DNA of 15,080 nucleotides from Methylococcus sp. UBA6136 (GTDB lineage: Bacteria; Pseudomonadota; Gammaproteobacteria; Methylococcales; Methylococcaceae). Below the pieces are notes generated by a model that did no database searches, was not told the DNA's origin, and saw only the letters and a list, made by a program, of their open reading frames with translations. A program made the translations under genes and the position numbers. The stretch is taken from positions 3,345-18,424 of the forward strand of contig DIVI01000077.1 of the NCBI GenBank assembly GCA_002423305.1, in the 5' to 3' direction. Position 1 is the first letter of the stretch, and each line of letters begins with the position of its first letter. Below are positions 1 through 7,548 of the stretch, one piece after another.

Positions 1-459
1 CGGGTGATTTCCGGCTCTGTCCTGCATGGTCGGCAGGCGGAAGGGTGGTCTGACTATCTGGGCCGATTCAATAACCAGGTAACGGTGATCCCGGAAAACC
101 GTGAGCGCGAGTTCATGGGCTGGGTCGTTCCAACCGGAAAAAAATATTCCTTTCTTAACGTCCTGTTGACCAGCCTCCCGCAGGCGCGCGGTCGCAAGTT
201 CTCTTTCACCACTACGAAGTATGGTAGCCCGCGAGCCATTGTTCCGGTGGGTGTGTTCGAGGACGTGGTTCCCATTGATATTCTTCCAACTCAGTTGCTG
301 CGTTATCTGATCGTTGGCGATACCGATATGGCGCAGGCGTTGGGTGCCCTGGAGCTGGATGAAGAAGATTTGTCCTTGTGTACGTTTGTGGATCCGGGTA
401 AGCACGACTTCGGCCCGGTCCTGCGAAAAAATCTTACCCAAATCGAGAAGGAGGGCTAA
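1..459 (+). CDS. nqrA: Na+-translocating NADH:quinone reductase subunit A (C-terminal part)
   Basis: This is the 3' end of nqrA. The reading frame is open from the first base, so the start lies outside the window and only about 152 C-terminal residues are present. NqrA is the peripheral cytoplasmic subunit of the Na+-NQR complex and has been linked to quinone binding. Recognisable family stretches are GRFNNQVTVIPE, the PVGVFEDVVPIDILPT region, GDTDMAQALGALELDEEDLSLCTFVDPGK, and the ending LTQIEKEG, all close to what I recall of Vibrio NqrA. The TAA stop overlaps the ATG of nqrB by one base (TAATG, 457-461), which indicates translational coupling in an nqrABCDEF operon. The operon promoter is not in the window. 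Identity is secure; only completeness is limited. Confidence 0.96.
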   Translation, partial: RVISGSVLHGRQAEGWSDYLGRFNNQVTVIPENREREFMGWVVPTGKKYSFLNVLLTSLPQARGRKFSFTTTKYGSPRAIVPVGVFEDVVPIDILPTQLLRYLIVGDTDMAQALGALELDEEDLSLCTFVDPGKHDFGPVLRKNLTQIEKEG

Positions 460-1664
460 TGTCTAGTACCCGCCAATTTTTGGACAAGCTTCACCCCCAT
501 TTCGCAAAGGGGGGAAAGTTTCAGATGTGGTACCCCGTCTATGAGATGGTGGATACCTTTCTTTACAGTCCATCTGATGTCACCAGTGGTGCAACGCATG
601 TTCGTGACGCGGTCGACCTGAAGCGGGTTATGACCTACGTATGGATAGCCGCGCTGCCGTGCATGCTAATGGCGCTGTTTAATACCGGTTACCAGGCCAA
701 TGCCGCGATGACCGCGATGGGTCTCACCGAAGTTCCGGGGTGGCGTGGATGGATCGTGAATCTCTTTGGTCACAGTCCATACAATCCCCTGTCGGATTTT
801 GTGCATGGAGCGATGTACTTCTTTCCGGTCTACATCGTCACTCTGGTTGCGGGTGGACTTTGGGAAGTTCTGTTCTCCGTCGTCCGCAAGCATGATGTCA
901 ACGAGGGATTCTTTGTCTCGTCCATCCTGTTCGCATTGACTCTGCCCCCCAGCATTCCACTGTGGCAGGTGGCCTTGGGAATCTCCTTTGGCGTGGTGAT
1001 CGGCAAGGAAGTTTTTGGCGGAACTGGCAAGAACTTCCTCAATCCAGCGCTGACCGGGCGGGCCTTTCTGTACTTTGCTTATCCGGCTTCCATGTCGGGT
1101 GATGCAGTGTGGACCGCCGTAGACGGCTTTACCGGCGCTACCGCGCTGGGTCATGCCGCCATGGGTGGAGTTACGGCAATCCGCGAGGCAGGCATTTCTT
1201 GGTGGGGTACGTTCCTCGGTTTCGAACAGGGTTCCATGGGTGAAACCTCTACGCTGGCTTGCCTGATCGGTGCGGCGTTCCTTATCTACACCCGTATTGC
1301 CAACTGGAGAATCATTGCCGGGGTAATGGTGGGCATGATCGTGACGTCTACCCTGTTCAATATCATCGGTAGTTCAAGCGATGCGATGTACGCCATGCCT
1401 TGGTATTGGCACCTGACGCTCGGTGGATTTGCCTTTGGTACGGTTTACATGGCGACCGATCCGGTCAGCGCCTCGCATACTAACGCTGGCCGCTGGGTGT
1501 TTGGCGGGTTGGTCGGTTTCATGACCGTCCTGATTCGTGTGGTGAATCCCGCCTTTCCTGAGGGGATCATGCTGGCCATCCTTTTCGCCAACATCTTTGC
1601 GCCACTGATCGATTACGTGGTTATCAAGATCAACATTGCCAAGAGGGTTAAGCGCTATGCCTGA
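459..1664 (+). CDS. nqrB: Na+-NQR subunit B, membrane flavoprotein
   Basis: NqrB is a 401-residue integral membrane subunit of Na+-NQR. It carries a covalent FMN and riboflavin and forms part of the Na+ and quinone pathway. Many hydrophobic segments are visible, for example around residues 57-75, 118-142, 150-182 and in the C-terminal third. The covalent FMN site is the DGFTGAT motif at residues 222-228, with Thr228 the expected phosphoester-linked residue; this modification is made by ApbE in the family. The conserved HVRDAVDLKRVM and GKNFLNPALTGRAFLYFAYP stretches are also present. The ATG is fixed by the overlap with the nqrA stop, and the end overlaps nqrC by 8 bases. An extra DVTSGAT string at residues 40-46 resembles a flavinylation motif and is discussed in the findings. 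Identification is very secure. Confidence 0.98.
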   Translation: MSSTRQFLDKLHPHFAKGGKFQMWYPVYEMVDTFLYSPSDVTSGATHVRDAVDLKRVMTYVWIAALPCMLMALFNTGYQANAAMTAMGLTEVPGWRGWIVNLFGHSPYNPLSDFVHGAMYFFPVYIVTLVAGGLWEVLFSVVRKHDVNEGFFVSSILFALTLPPSIPLWQVALGISFGVVIGKEVFGGTGKNFLNPALTGRAFLYFAYPASMSGDAVWTAVDGFTGATALGHAAMGGVTAIREAGISWWGTFLGFEQGSMGETSTLACLIGAAFLIYTRIANWRIIAGVMVGMIVTSTLFNIIGSSSDAMYAMPWYWHLTLGGFAFGTVYMATDPVSASHTNAGRWVFGGLVGFMTVLIRVVNPAFPEGIMLAILFANIFAPLIDYVVIKINIAKRVKRYA

Positions 1665-2592
1665 ATCCGTGAATAAAAATCCGGAAGTCGCTCAGGTGGG
1701 CTTCAAGGAAAAGCTGGCTGGTTACGTTGAAACCGCTCAAGTTTATGCCCAACCCTACCTGGATCTGCCGAATGACAGTTTTAAAAAAACCGTAGCGGTT
1801 GCTCTGGCCCTGTGTCTGGTCGGTGCGGTGGTCGTATCTGGGTCGGCGGTCATCCTGAGGCCTTTGCAGGAATGGAATAAGTCCAAGGACGAGAAGGTAA
1901 ATATCCTGGAGGTCGCAGAGCTCTATCAGAAAGGCATGGACGTCGACGCGGCATTCAAGAATATTGAAACCCGCGTGGTTGATCTGGCTACCGGTGACTA
2001 CGTGGAAAGTGTCGATGCCAAGACCTATGACCAATGGAAAGCGGCAAAGGATCCGGCTCAAAGCGAGAGCATTCCGCCTGCCAAGGATATTGCCAGCATC
2101 AAGCGCAAGCCAAAGTATGCCAAGGTTTACCTGGTGAAGCAGGACGATGGCAAGTTGAAGACGGTCATCATGCCGGTGAATGGCTATGGTCTGTGGTCAA
2201 CCATGTACGGGTTTATCGCCCTGGAAGCCGACGGAGAAACCGTGGTGGGCATGAATCTCTACGACCAGGCTGAAACCCCAGGTTTGGGTGGCGAGGTCGT
2301 CAATCCAAAGTGGAAAGCACTGTGGAAAGGAAAGAAAGTCTATAACTTCACCGGTAAGGAAGTGCATGAGACCAATTTGACCGAGAAAGGCCAAACCATA
2401 GAAATCGGTGAGGTTGCCTTGGGGCTAGTCAAGGGATCAGTCGATTCCAACAAGCCGGGGGCTGAATTCCAGGTAGATGCTCTGGCTGGCGCCACCCTGA
2501 CCAGTCGTGGCGTCAGTAATCTGGTGCAGTACTGGATGGGTAGGGAAGGCTACGGAATCTATCTAGCCAAGCTTAGAAACGCAAAGGGTTGA
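1657..2592 (+). CDS. nqrC: Na+-NQR subunit C, FMN-binding periplasmic domain
   Basis: NqrC (311 residues from the ATG at 1657) has one membrane anchor and a periplasmic FMN-binding domain that takes part in electron transfer through the Na+-NQR. The transmembrane segment lies at about residues 44-68. The FMN_bind domain follows, with GYGLWSTMYGF near 177-186, YDQAETPGLGGEV near 202-214 and the flavinylation motif DALAGAT at 274-280, so Thr280 is the expected FMN-linked residue. The start at 1657 was preferred over an in-frame TTG at 1636 because it gives the usual short overlap with nqrB. From memory, family members usually begin only a few residues before the NDSFKKT-like sequence. Here about 38 residues precede it, making the protein roughly 40-50 residues longer than usual, and no other plausible start lies between. 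Function is secure; the extension is odd. Confidence 0.97.
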   Translation: MPESVNKNPEVAQVGFKEKLAGYVETAQVYAQPYLDLPNDSFKKTVAVALALCLVGAVVVSGSAVILRPLQEWNKSKDEKVNILEVAELYQKGMDVDAAFKNIETRVVDLATGDYVESVDAKTYDQWKAAKDPAQSESIPPAKDIASIKRKPKYAKVYLVKQDDGKLKTVIMPVNGYGLWSTMYGFIALEADGETVVGMNLYDQAETPGLGGEVVNPKWKALWKGKKVYNFTGKEVHETNLTEKGQTIEIGEVALGLVKGSVDSNKPGAEFQVDALAGATLTSRGVSNLVQYWMGREGYGIYLAKLRNAKG

Positions 2593-2596
2593 AACT

Positions 2597-3274
2597 ATGG
2601 AACTTACAGACGAAAACAAGAAAGTTCTGGTCGAACCGCTCGTAGAGAATAACCCGATCACCCTGCAGGTGTTGGGGATTTGTTCGGCCTTGGCAGTGAC
2701 ATCGCAGTTGTCGACCGCGCTTATCATGAGTCTTGCGTTGACGACGGTAACGGCATTCTCGAGCGCCGGTATCGCATTCATTCGTAATCATGTGCCCAGC
2801 AGTATTCGCATTATTGCGCAGATGGTGATCATTGCCTCGCTCGTTATCGTGGTGGATCAGTTACTGAAGGCGTTTGCTTACGAGATCAGCAAGCAGTTGT
2901 CGGTGTTCGTGGGGTTGATTATCACAAACTGCATCGTGATGGGCCGTGCCGAGGCGTACGCTATGAAAAACCCGCCTTGGGAAAGTTTTCTGGACGGGAT
3001 CGGCAACGGGTTGGGCTACAGTCTTATCCTTGTCACGGTAGCCGTCATTCGGGAACTGTTTGGTTCTGGCAAGCTTTTGGGTATCGATGTCTTCCCGTTG
3101 ATCAAGGATGGTGGATGGTATGTGCCCAATGGCTTGCTGTTGTTGCCCCCCAGCGCATTCTTCCTGATCGGTCTGATTATCTGGGCGGTACGTACCTGGA
3201 AACCCAAGCAGGTTGAAAAAGCGGATTTCTCAATCCAGCCAGCTCATGGTGTTGTTCACGGGGAGGCTCATTAA
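2597..3274 (+). CDS. nqrD: Na+-NQR subunit D, membrane subunit with iron-ligand cysteines
   Basis: NqrD is a 225-residue polytopic membrane protein. Together with its paralogue NqrE it forms the membrane core that holds an intramembrane iron or [2Fe-2S] centre. The ligand cysteines are visible as Cys29 (LGICSALAVTS) and Cys112 (ITNCIVMGRAEA), each placed in a hydrophobic helix. The N-terminal PLVENNPIT and the LDGIGNGLGYS stretch are typical of the NqrD/RnfE family. Membership in Nqr rather than Rnf follows from the nqrBC-DEF gene order. The gene starts 4 bases after the nqrC stop, with a purine-rich AAGGG upstream inside the nqrC end. The C-terminal tail, after about residue 205, is hydrophilic and histidine-containing (AHGVVHGEAH). 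No sign of damage. Confidence 0.98.
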   Translation: MELTDENKKVLVEPLVENNPITLQVLGICSALAVTSQLSTALIMSLALTTVTAFSSAGIAFIRNHVPSSIRIIAQMVIIASLVIVVDQLLKAFAYEISKQLSVFVGLIITNCIVMGRAEAYAMKNPPWESFLDGIGNGLGYSLILVTVAVIRELFGSGKLLGIDVFPLIKDGGWYVPNGLLLLPPSAFFLIGLIIWAVRTWKPKQVEKADFSIQPAHGVVHGEAH

Positions 3275-3275
3275 G

Positions 3276-3884
3276 ATGGAAGCCTATATCAATCTGTTCA
3301 TCAAGTCGGTCTTTATCGAGAACATGGCGCTATCCTTCTTCCTGGGGATGTGTACGTTCATCGCAGTATCCAAAAAGATCGAGACGGCCGTTGGGCTGGG
3401 AATTGCCGTCGTCATCGTGCAAACGCTGACGGTTCCTGCAAATAACCTCATCTATACCTATCTTTTGAAGGAAGACGCCCTGACCTGGGCGGGTATACAG
3501 GGTGTCGATCTGAGTTTTATTGCCTTGATGGCTTGTATCGGCGTGATTGCCGCGATCGTACAGATCCTTGAGATGGTGCTGGATCGATTCTTCCCCGCGC
3601 TTTACAACGCGCTGGGGATCTTCCTGCCTTTGATTACGGTGAACTGTGCCATCCTTGCGGGCAGTCTGTTCATGATTGAACGTGACTACAATTTCAAGGA
3701 AAGTGTGGTCTACGGCATCGGCAGTGGATTTGGTTGGGCATTGGCCATCACGGCAATGGCCGGTGTCCGTGAAAAGCTTAAATATAGCGATGTGCCTCCC
3801 GGTCTGCGTGGATTGGGAATCACCTTCATCACGGCCGGGCTCATGGCATTGGGTTTCATGGCCTTCTCGGGCATTCAACTTTAA
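3276..3884 (+). CDS. nqrE: Na+-NQR subunit E, membrane subunit with iron-ligand cysteines
   Basis: NqrE is a 202-residue polytopic membrane protein paralogous to NqrD and of opposite topology. The two subunits together bind the intramembrane Fe centre that passes electrons from NqrF towards NqrC. The expected ligand cysteines are Cys26 (GMCTFIAVSKK) and Cys124 (TVNCAILAG). Other family marks are FIENMALSFFLGMC near the start and ESVVYGIGSGFGWALAI near residues 143-160. The ATG at 3276 was chosen over an in-frame upstream start at 3213 because it aligns with the family N-terminus (MEAYINLFIKSVF) and is preceded by GGGGAGG at 3259-3265, inside the end of nqrD. Only one base separates it from the nqrD stop. 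Confidence 0.98.
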   Translation: MEAYINLFIKSVFIENMALSFFLGMCTFIAVSKKIETAVGLGIAVVIVQTLTVPANNLIYTYLLKEDALTWAGIQGVDLSFIALMACIGVIAAIVQILEMVLDRFFPALYNALGIFLPLITVNCAILAGSLFMIERDYNFKESVVYGIGSGFGWALAITAMAGVREKLKYSDVPPGLRGLGITFITAGLMALGFMAFSGIQL

Positions 3885-3902
3885 GGATCAGGGTAGAAGA
3901 CA

Positions 3903-5123
3903 ATGCTTGAAATTATCCTGGGTGTACTGTTTTTCACTTTTATCGTTGTTGCCTTGGTATTCGTTATCCTGGGTGCGAAGTCAAAACTCGTTGCCGAAGG
4001 TAACGTTGATATTCTGATCAACGACGAGAAGACCATTCATGTGCCTATCGGCTCGAAGCTGTTGACGGCACTAGCCGATAATAACCTGTTTGTTTCGTCA
4101 GCCTGCGGTGGCGGTGGTACCTGCGCGCAGTGCAAGGTCAAGGTGAATGAGGGCGGCGGCGATATCCTGCCTACGGAACTCTCTCACATCACCAAGCGTG
4201 AAGCGGCTGAGGGTGACCGTCTGGCTTGCCAGGTGACCGTCAAGCAGAACATGAAAATTCATGTTCATGACGAGGTTTTTGGCGTCAAGAAATGGGAAAC
4301 CACCGTTCGATCGAACGATAACGTTGCCACCTTCATCAAGGAACTGGTGCTGGAGTTGCCCAAGGGTGAAAAAGTTGATTTTCGCGCCGGCGGGTACATC
4401 CAGATCGAGTGTCCGCCCCATATTGCGAAATTCACGGATTTTGCCGTTGAGGAAAAATTCCGGGATGACTGGGACAAATACAATATCTGGCAGTATGAGT
4501 CCGTGGTCAAGGAGCCCTCGATCCGCGCGTACTCAATGGCGAACTATCCCGAAGAAAGCGACATCATCATGCTGAATGTGCGTATTGCCACGCCGCCTCC
4601 GGGGGCGCAGGGAATACCGCCTGGTGTCATGTCGTCTTACATATTCAACCTGAAGCCAGGCGACAAAGTGACCATCTCTGGTCCGTTCGGTGAATTCTTT
4701 GCTCGCGAGACTGACAATGAAATGGTGTTCATCGGTGGTGGTGCGGGTATGGCGCCCATGCGGTCGCACCTCTTCGACCAGCTGCGCAGACTGAAAAGCA
4801 AGCGCAAGATGACCTTTTGGTATGGGGCACGCAGCCTGCGCGAAATGTTCTATGTCAATGACTTCGATATGCTGCAGAAGGAGAATCCCAACTTCAATTG
4901 GCATATCGCTCTCTCCGAACCCAAAGCGGAAGACAACTGGACGGGCTATACCGGATTCATTCACAACGTGCTCTATGAGAACTACTTGAAGGATCATCCG
5001 GCTCCTGAAGACTGCGAATACTATATGTGTGGTCCGCCCATGATGAATGCTGCCGTGATTAAGATGCTCCTGGATATCGGCGTGGAAAGAGAAAACATCA
5101 TGCTGGATGACTTCGGCGGCTGA
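3903..5123 (+). CDS. nqrF: Na+-NQR subunit F, NADH-oxidising FAD and [2Fe-2S] subunit
   Basis: NqrF (406 residues) is the electron entry point of Na+-NQR. It oxidises NADH through FAD and passes electrons to a [2Fe-2S] cluster. Domains in order: one N-terminal membrane anchor (about 2-24); a plant-type ferredoxin domain with cluster ligands Cys68, Cys74, Cys77 and Cys109; an FAD-binding domain (about 130-265) containing RAYSMAN at 208-214; and an NADH-binding domain with IGGGAGMAPMRSHL at 277-290 and CGPPMMN at 376-382. It ends in the aromatic DDFGG tail expected for the family. Length matches the usual 405-410 residues. It lies 18 bases after nqrE and is the last gene before a strong terminator, so it closes the nqrABCDEF transcript. 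Confidence 0.98.
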   Translation: MLEIILGVLFFTFIVVALVFVILGAKSKLVAEGNVDILINDEKTIHVPIGSKLLTALADNNLFVSSACGGGGTCAQCKVKVNEGGGDILPTELSHITKREAAEGDRLACQVTVKQNMKIHVHDEVFGVKKWETTVRSNDNVATFIKELVLELPKGEKVDFRAGGYIQIECPPHIAKFTDFAVEEKFRDDWDKYNIWQYESVVKEPSIRAYSMANYPEESDIIMLNVRIATPPPGAQGIPPGVMSSYIFNLKPGDKVTISGPFGEFFARETDNEMVFIGGGAGMAPMRSHLFDQLRRLKSKRKMTFWYGARSLREMFYVNDFDMLQKENPNFNWHIALSEPKAEDNWTGYTGFIHNVLYENYLKDHPAPEDCEYYMCGPPMMNAAVIKMLLDIGVERENIMLDDFGG

Positions 5124-5146
5124 TGCCGAAAGTCATTCGAGCAACG

Positions 5147-5177
5147 AAGCGGAGACCTGGAGTCTCCGCTTTTTTTT
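5147..5177 (+). terminator. Intrinsic terminator of the nqr operon
   Basis: A perfect stem of about 10 bp (AAGCGGAGAC at 5147-5156, GTCTCCGCTT at 5162-5171, loop CTGGA) is followed directly by a run of T to 5177. It sits 24 bases after the nqrF stop. This is a textbook Rho-independent terminator and separates nqrABCDEF from nqrM transcriptionally, apart from any read-through. Confidence 0.95.
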
Positions 5178-5263
5178 GATTGGAAAACGTGTAAAGTTCA
5201 CTCTTCTGTCTCCGACCACCGTAGGGTCAGGTTTCCTGATTACACTAACCGAAGGGTAAATCA

Positions 5264-5452
5264 ATGACACTTTTTCTCACGACTTTTCTGATCATTGCCG
5301 TCGTGATTGCCATGATGGCGGTTGGCGTGATGTTTGGTCGAGGCGCCATCAAGGGCAGCTGCGGCGGCGTCAACAACGGAGGCGAATGTATCTGTACCAA
5401 GAAATGTGAAAAGCGACGCAAGCTTGAGGAGGCAATGGTACAGGGCGATTGA
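5264..5452 (+). CDS. nqrM: Na+-NQR maturation protein NqrM (DUF539)
   Basis: This 62-residue protein has one N-terminal membrane segment (about 3-24) followed by a small cysteine-rich tail with GSCGGVNNGG and ECICTKKCEK, giving Cys33, Cys42, Cys44 and Cys48. This is the pattern of the DUF539/NqrM family. NqrM is required in Vibrio for assembling an active Na+-NQR and is thought to deliver or insert the iron held by NqrD and NqrE. Position just downstream of nqrF supports the call. The ATG at 5264 is preceded by GAAGGG at 5251-5256. The gene lies beyond the nqr terminator, so it needs read-through or its own promoter; I could not pick out a convincing one in the 86 bases available. No apbE lies next to it. 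Confidence 0.95.
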   Translation: MTLFLTTFLIIAVVIAMMAVGVMFGRGAIKGSCGGVNNGGECICTKKCEKRRKLEEAMVQGD

Positions 5453-5505
5453 GTCTACTTCCGTGATTGAATCGGGTCTTCTGTTGGCACGACTGAGGAT
5501 GTCCC

Positions 5506-6945
5506 TTGTCGGCGAGTACTGAGACTTTTTATTGGTACGACTTTGAAACCTTCGGTACCGATCCCGCCCGGGATCGACCCGTTCAATTTGCCGGGCTTCG
5601 AACGGATAAGGAGTTGAATCCTGTTTCGGATCCATTGACTCTTTTCTGCAAGCCAACGCCGGATTGTTTGCCACACCCCGAGGCCTGTCTCATCACGGGA
5701 ATCACACCTCAGATGGGTTTGGATCGAGGTCTGCCGGAGTGCGATTTCATTACTGAGATCAACGCGGAATTTTCAGTGCCAGGCACCTGTGTTGTCGGCT
5801 ACAACAATATCCGGTTCGATGACGAGGTTACACGCTACACGCTTTATCGCAATCTTATCGATCCCTATGCCAGAGAATGGCGGAACGGTAATTCGCGTTG
5901 GGACCTGATCGATGTGATGCGCATGACCCGAGCCCTGCGTCCAGAAGGTATCGAATGGCCTGACGATGATGAGGGAAAGCCCACCTTCAGACTGGACCGG
6001 CTGAGTGCGGCAAATGGGATAGCCCATGAAGATGCACATGATGCACTCAGCGATGTCCGTGCCACTATCGATATGGCGAGGTTGATCAAGGTCAGGCAGC
6101 CGCGACTGTTCTCATACTTGTTGGGCCATCGCGGCAAGCAGCAGGCCGGTGACTTACTGTCCCTGGGCAAAATGTTGCCAGTAGTCCACGCATCATCCAG
6201 ATTCTCAGCAGAAAGGGGTTGTATTGCCGTCGTCGTTGCACTTGCTAAGCACCCGACCAATCCTAATGGGGTCGTTACCTATGACCTCTCGGTGGATCCT
6301 GGTCCCTTGCTCGAGTTGGATCCCGAGGAACTGCATCGGCGACTGTTTACCCCCCGGGATTCGTTGCCCTCTGGCGTTGATCGTCTACCACTCAAAACCG
6401 TGCATATCAACAAATGTCCTGCATTGGCCCCAGTGGGCGTGTTGCGACAAGAGGATGCCGATCGTTTGGGTCTGGATTTGACCCTGTGCAATGAGCATCT
6501 GGCGAGGTTGAAGTCGGAACCCGAGCTGGAAGCCAAGGTGCAGTCCATTCTTGAGATTGATGAGCGGTCTCCGCTTGGGGAGGATCCGGATTTGATGCTC
6601 TACAGCGGATTTCTCAGAGATAAGGATCGAGTTGCTCTTGATCGGTTTCGTCGCTTGTCGCCGGAATTGATGGCTCTGTCGCAACCTATATTTGAAGACG
6701 CGAGATTGCCGGAGATGGTTTTCCGTTATCGTGCCAGGAATTATCCAGAAAGTCTAAGTTCCGCAGAGCAGGAGCGTTGGCGTGAGTTCTGTGCCAACCG
6801 TCTCTCGGACAAAGGTTTGGGTGGAGGTCTCACACTGACTGAATTCTATTCTCTGTTGGCTGAGTTGGAGCAGTCGAGCTTGTCACCAACACAGCGAAGG
6901 GTAGTTTCTGACCTGCAGGATTACGCAAGGTCGCTTTGTCATTGA
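5506..6945 (+). CDS. sbcB: Exodeoxyribonuclease I (3'-5' ssDNA exonuclease)
   Basis: Exonuclease I degrades single-stranded DNA from the 3' end and acts in recombination and mismatch repair. This 479-residue protein has the DEDDh active site: Asp12 and Glu14 (YDFETFGTDP), Asp105 (YNNIRFDDEV), and His178 with Asp183 (EDAHDALSDVRAT). All are offset by exactly three from the E. coli residues (15, 17, 108, 181, 186). The C-terminal ExoI-specific region is complete, with PLGEDPDLMLYSGFL and the NYPESLS motif near residues 414-420. The start is a TTG at 5506. An in-frame stop lies at 5494-5496 and no ATG follows before the catalytic motif, and GAGGA at 5495-5499 is well spaced. It begins 53 bases after nqrM, so the two may be co-transcribed. 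Length matches E. coli (475). Confidence 0.96.
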   Translation: MSASTETFYWYDFETFGTDPARDRPVQFAGLRTDKELNPVSDPLTLFCKPTPDCLPHPEACLITGITPQMGLDRGLPECDFITEINAEFSVPGTCVVGYNNIRFDDEVTRYTLYRNLIDPYAREWRNGNSRWDLIDVMRMTRALRPEGIEWPDDDEGKPTFRLDRLSAANGIAHEDAHDALSDVRATIDMARLIKVRQPRLFSYLLGHRGKQQAGDLLSLGKMLPVVHASSRFSAERGCIAVVVALAKHPTNPNGVVTYDLSVDPGPLLELDPEELHRRLFTPRDSLPSGVDRLPLKTVHINKCPALAPVGVLRQEDADRLGLDLTLCNEHLARLKSEPELEAKVQSILEIDERSPLGEDPDLMLYSGFLRDKDRVALDRFRRLSPELMALSQPIFEDARLPEMVFRYRARNYPESLSSAEQERWREFCANRLSDKGLGGGLTLTEFYSLLAELEQSSLSPTQRRVVSDLQDYARSLCH

Positions 6946-6972
6946 TGAGTTATTGACATTTTGCCGTATACT
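6942..6972 (+). promoter_or_regulatory. Possible promoter of the SRPBCC/propeller unit
   Basis: A good -10-like TATACT stands at 6967-6972, about 27 bases before the ribosome-binding site of the next gene. A weak TTGATG at 6942-6947 gives a 19-base spacer. A perfect TTGACA at 6953-6958 is only 8 bases from the -10 and cannot pair with it in an ordinary sigma-70 promoter. The placement is plausible but the -35 assignment is uncertain. Confidence 0.3.
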
Positions 6973-7008
6973 CTCGGCGCTTTTTCATCTTGTATTTTGG
7001 AGATTTCC

Positions 7009-7545
7009 ATGAAAAAACTTTTGCCCCTGGTGGCTGCATCTTCTCTGTTTTGGGTCGGCCTGGTCGATGCGCATGGTCCTACCCGCGAAAAGTACAGCGA
7101 ATCGATAGAGATCAGCGCTTCACCGGAGGCTGTTTGGGCATTGGTTGGCGATTTCTCGCATCCGGAGAAGTGGATGGACGTCGTTGAAAGCACCACGGCG
7201 GAAGGCGGGAACGAAAAAGGAGCGACTCGCGAATTGAAGTTCAAGGGAGGCGCGGGGGCTCTCAAGGAAGAACTGAAAAACTATGATGCGGAAAAGAAAA
7301 TGATCCAGTACAAAGTGGTCGATCCCACGGATCCTGCCGTTCTGCCTGTCAATAATTACTCAGCCAAAATTACGGTAGAGGCGAGCGGTTCAGGCAGTAA
7401 GGTGGAATGGGATACCGCCTTCTATCGCTGGTTCCTCAACAACAATCCGCCTGAAGGTCAAAATGAGGCTGCCGCCAAGGCAGCCGTTGAGAAGGTGGTC
7501 AAGGGCGGCTTGGCAAGCCTGAAATCAGTCGCTGAAAAGAAATAA
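7009..7545 (+). CDS. Exported SRPBCC (MxaD-like, START-fold) protein
   Basis: A 178-residue protein with a classical signal peptide: MKK, a hydrophobic core, and likely cleavage after VDA at residues 19-21, leaving a mature N-terminus HGPTREK. The mature part begins with the SRPBCC pattern SIEISASPEAVWALVGDFSHPEKWMDVVEST (about 31-61), which resembles polyketide cyclase/START-fold proteins and, among exported ones, MxaD from methanol-oxidation clusters. These proteins have a hydrophobic cavity; MxaD has been proposed to help methanol dehydrogenase and cytochrome cL interact. The ligand here is unknown. The ATG at 7009 was preferred to an in-frame upstream start at 6961 because it is preceded by TTGGAG (6998-7002 region) and starts the signal peptide. 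Only three bases separate it from the propeller gene, so both probably act in the periplasm on the same process. No PQQ dehydrogenase is in the window. Confidence 0.85.
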   Translation: MKKLLPLVAASSLFWVGLVDAHGPTREKYSESIEISASPEAVWALVGDFSHPEKWMDVVESTTAEGGNEKGATRELKFKGGAGALKEELKNYDAEKKMIQYKVVDPTDPAVLPVNNYSAKITVEASGSGSKVEWDTAFYRWFLNNNPPEGQNEAAAKAAVEKVVKGGLASLKSVAEKK

Positions 7546-7548
7546 TCA

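Noticed and set aside
666..1154. Open frame of 162 codons opposite nqrB on the minus strand
   Set aside because: It is an antisense shadow of nqrB with no recognisable domain, and its composition mirrors the strong codon bias of the real gene.
5178..5263. Own promoter for nqrM (TACACT at 5241-5246)
   Set aside because: The expected -35 position reads ACCGTA, which has too little similarity to consensus to support a call.
6953..6972. TTGACA and TATACT close together ahead of the SRPBCC gene, looking like a perfect promoter
   Set aside because: Only 8 bases separate them, far below the 16-18 needed for a sigma-70 promoter, so they cannot act as one pair. The TATACT alone may still serve with a weaker -35.
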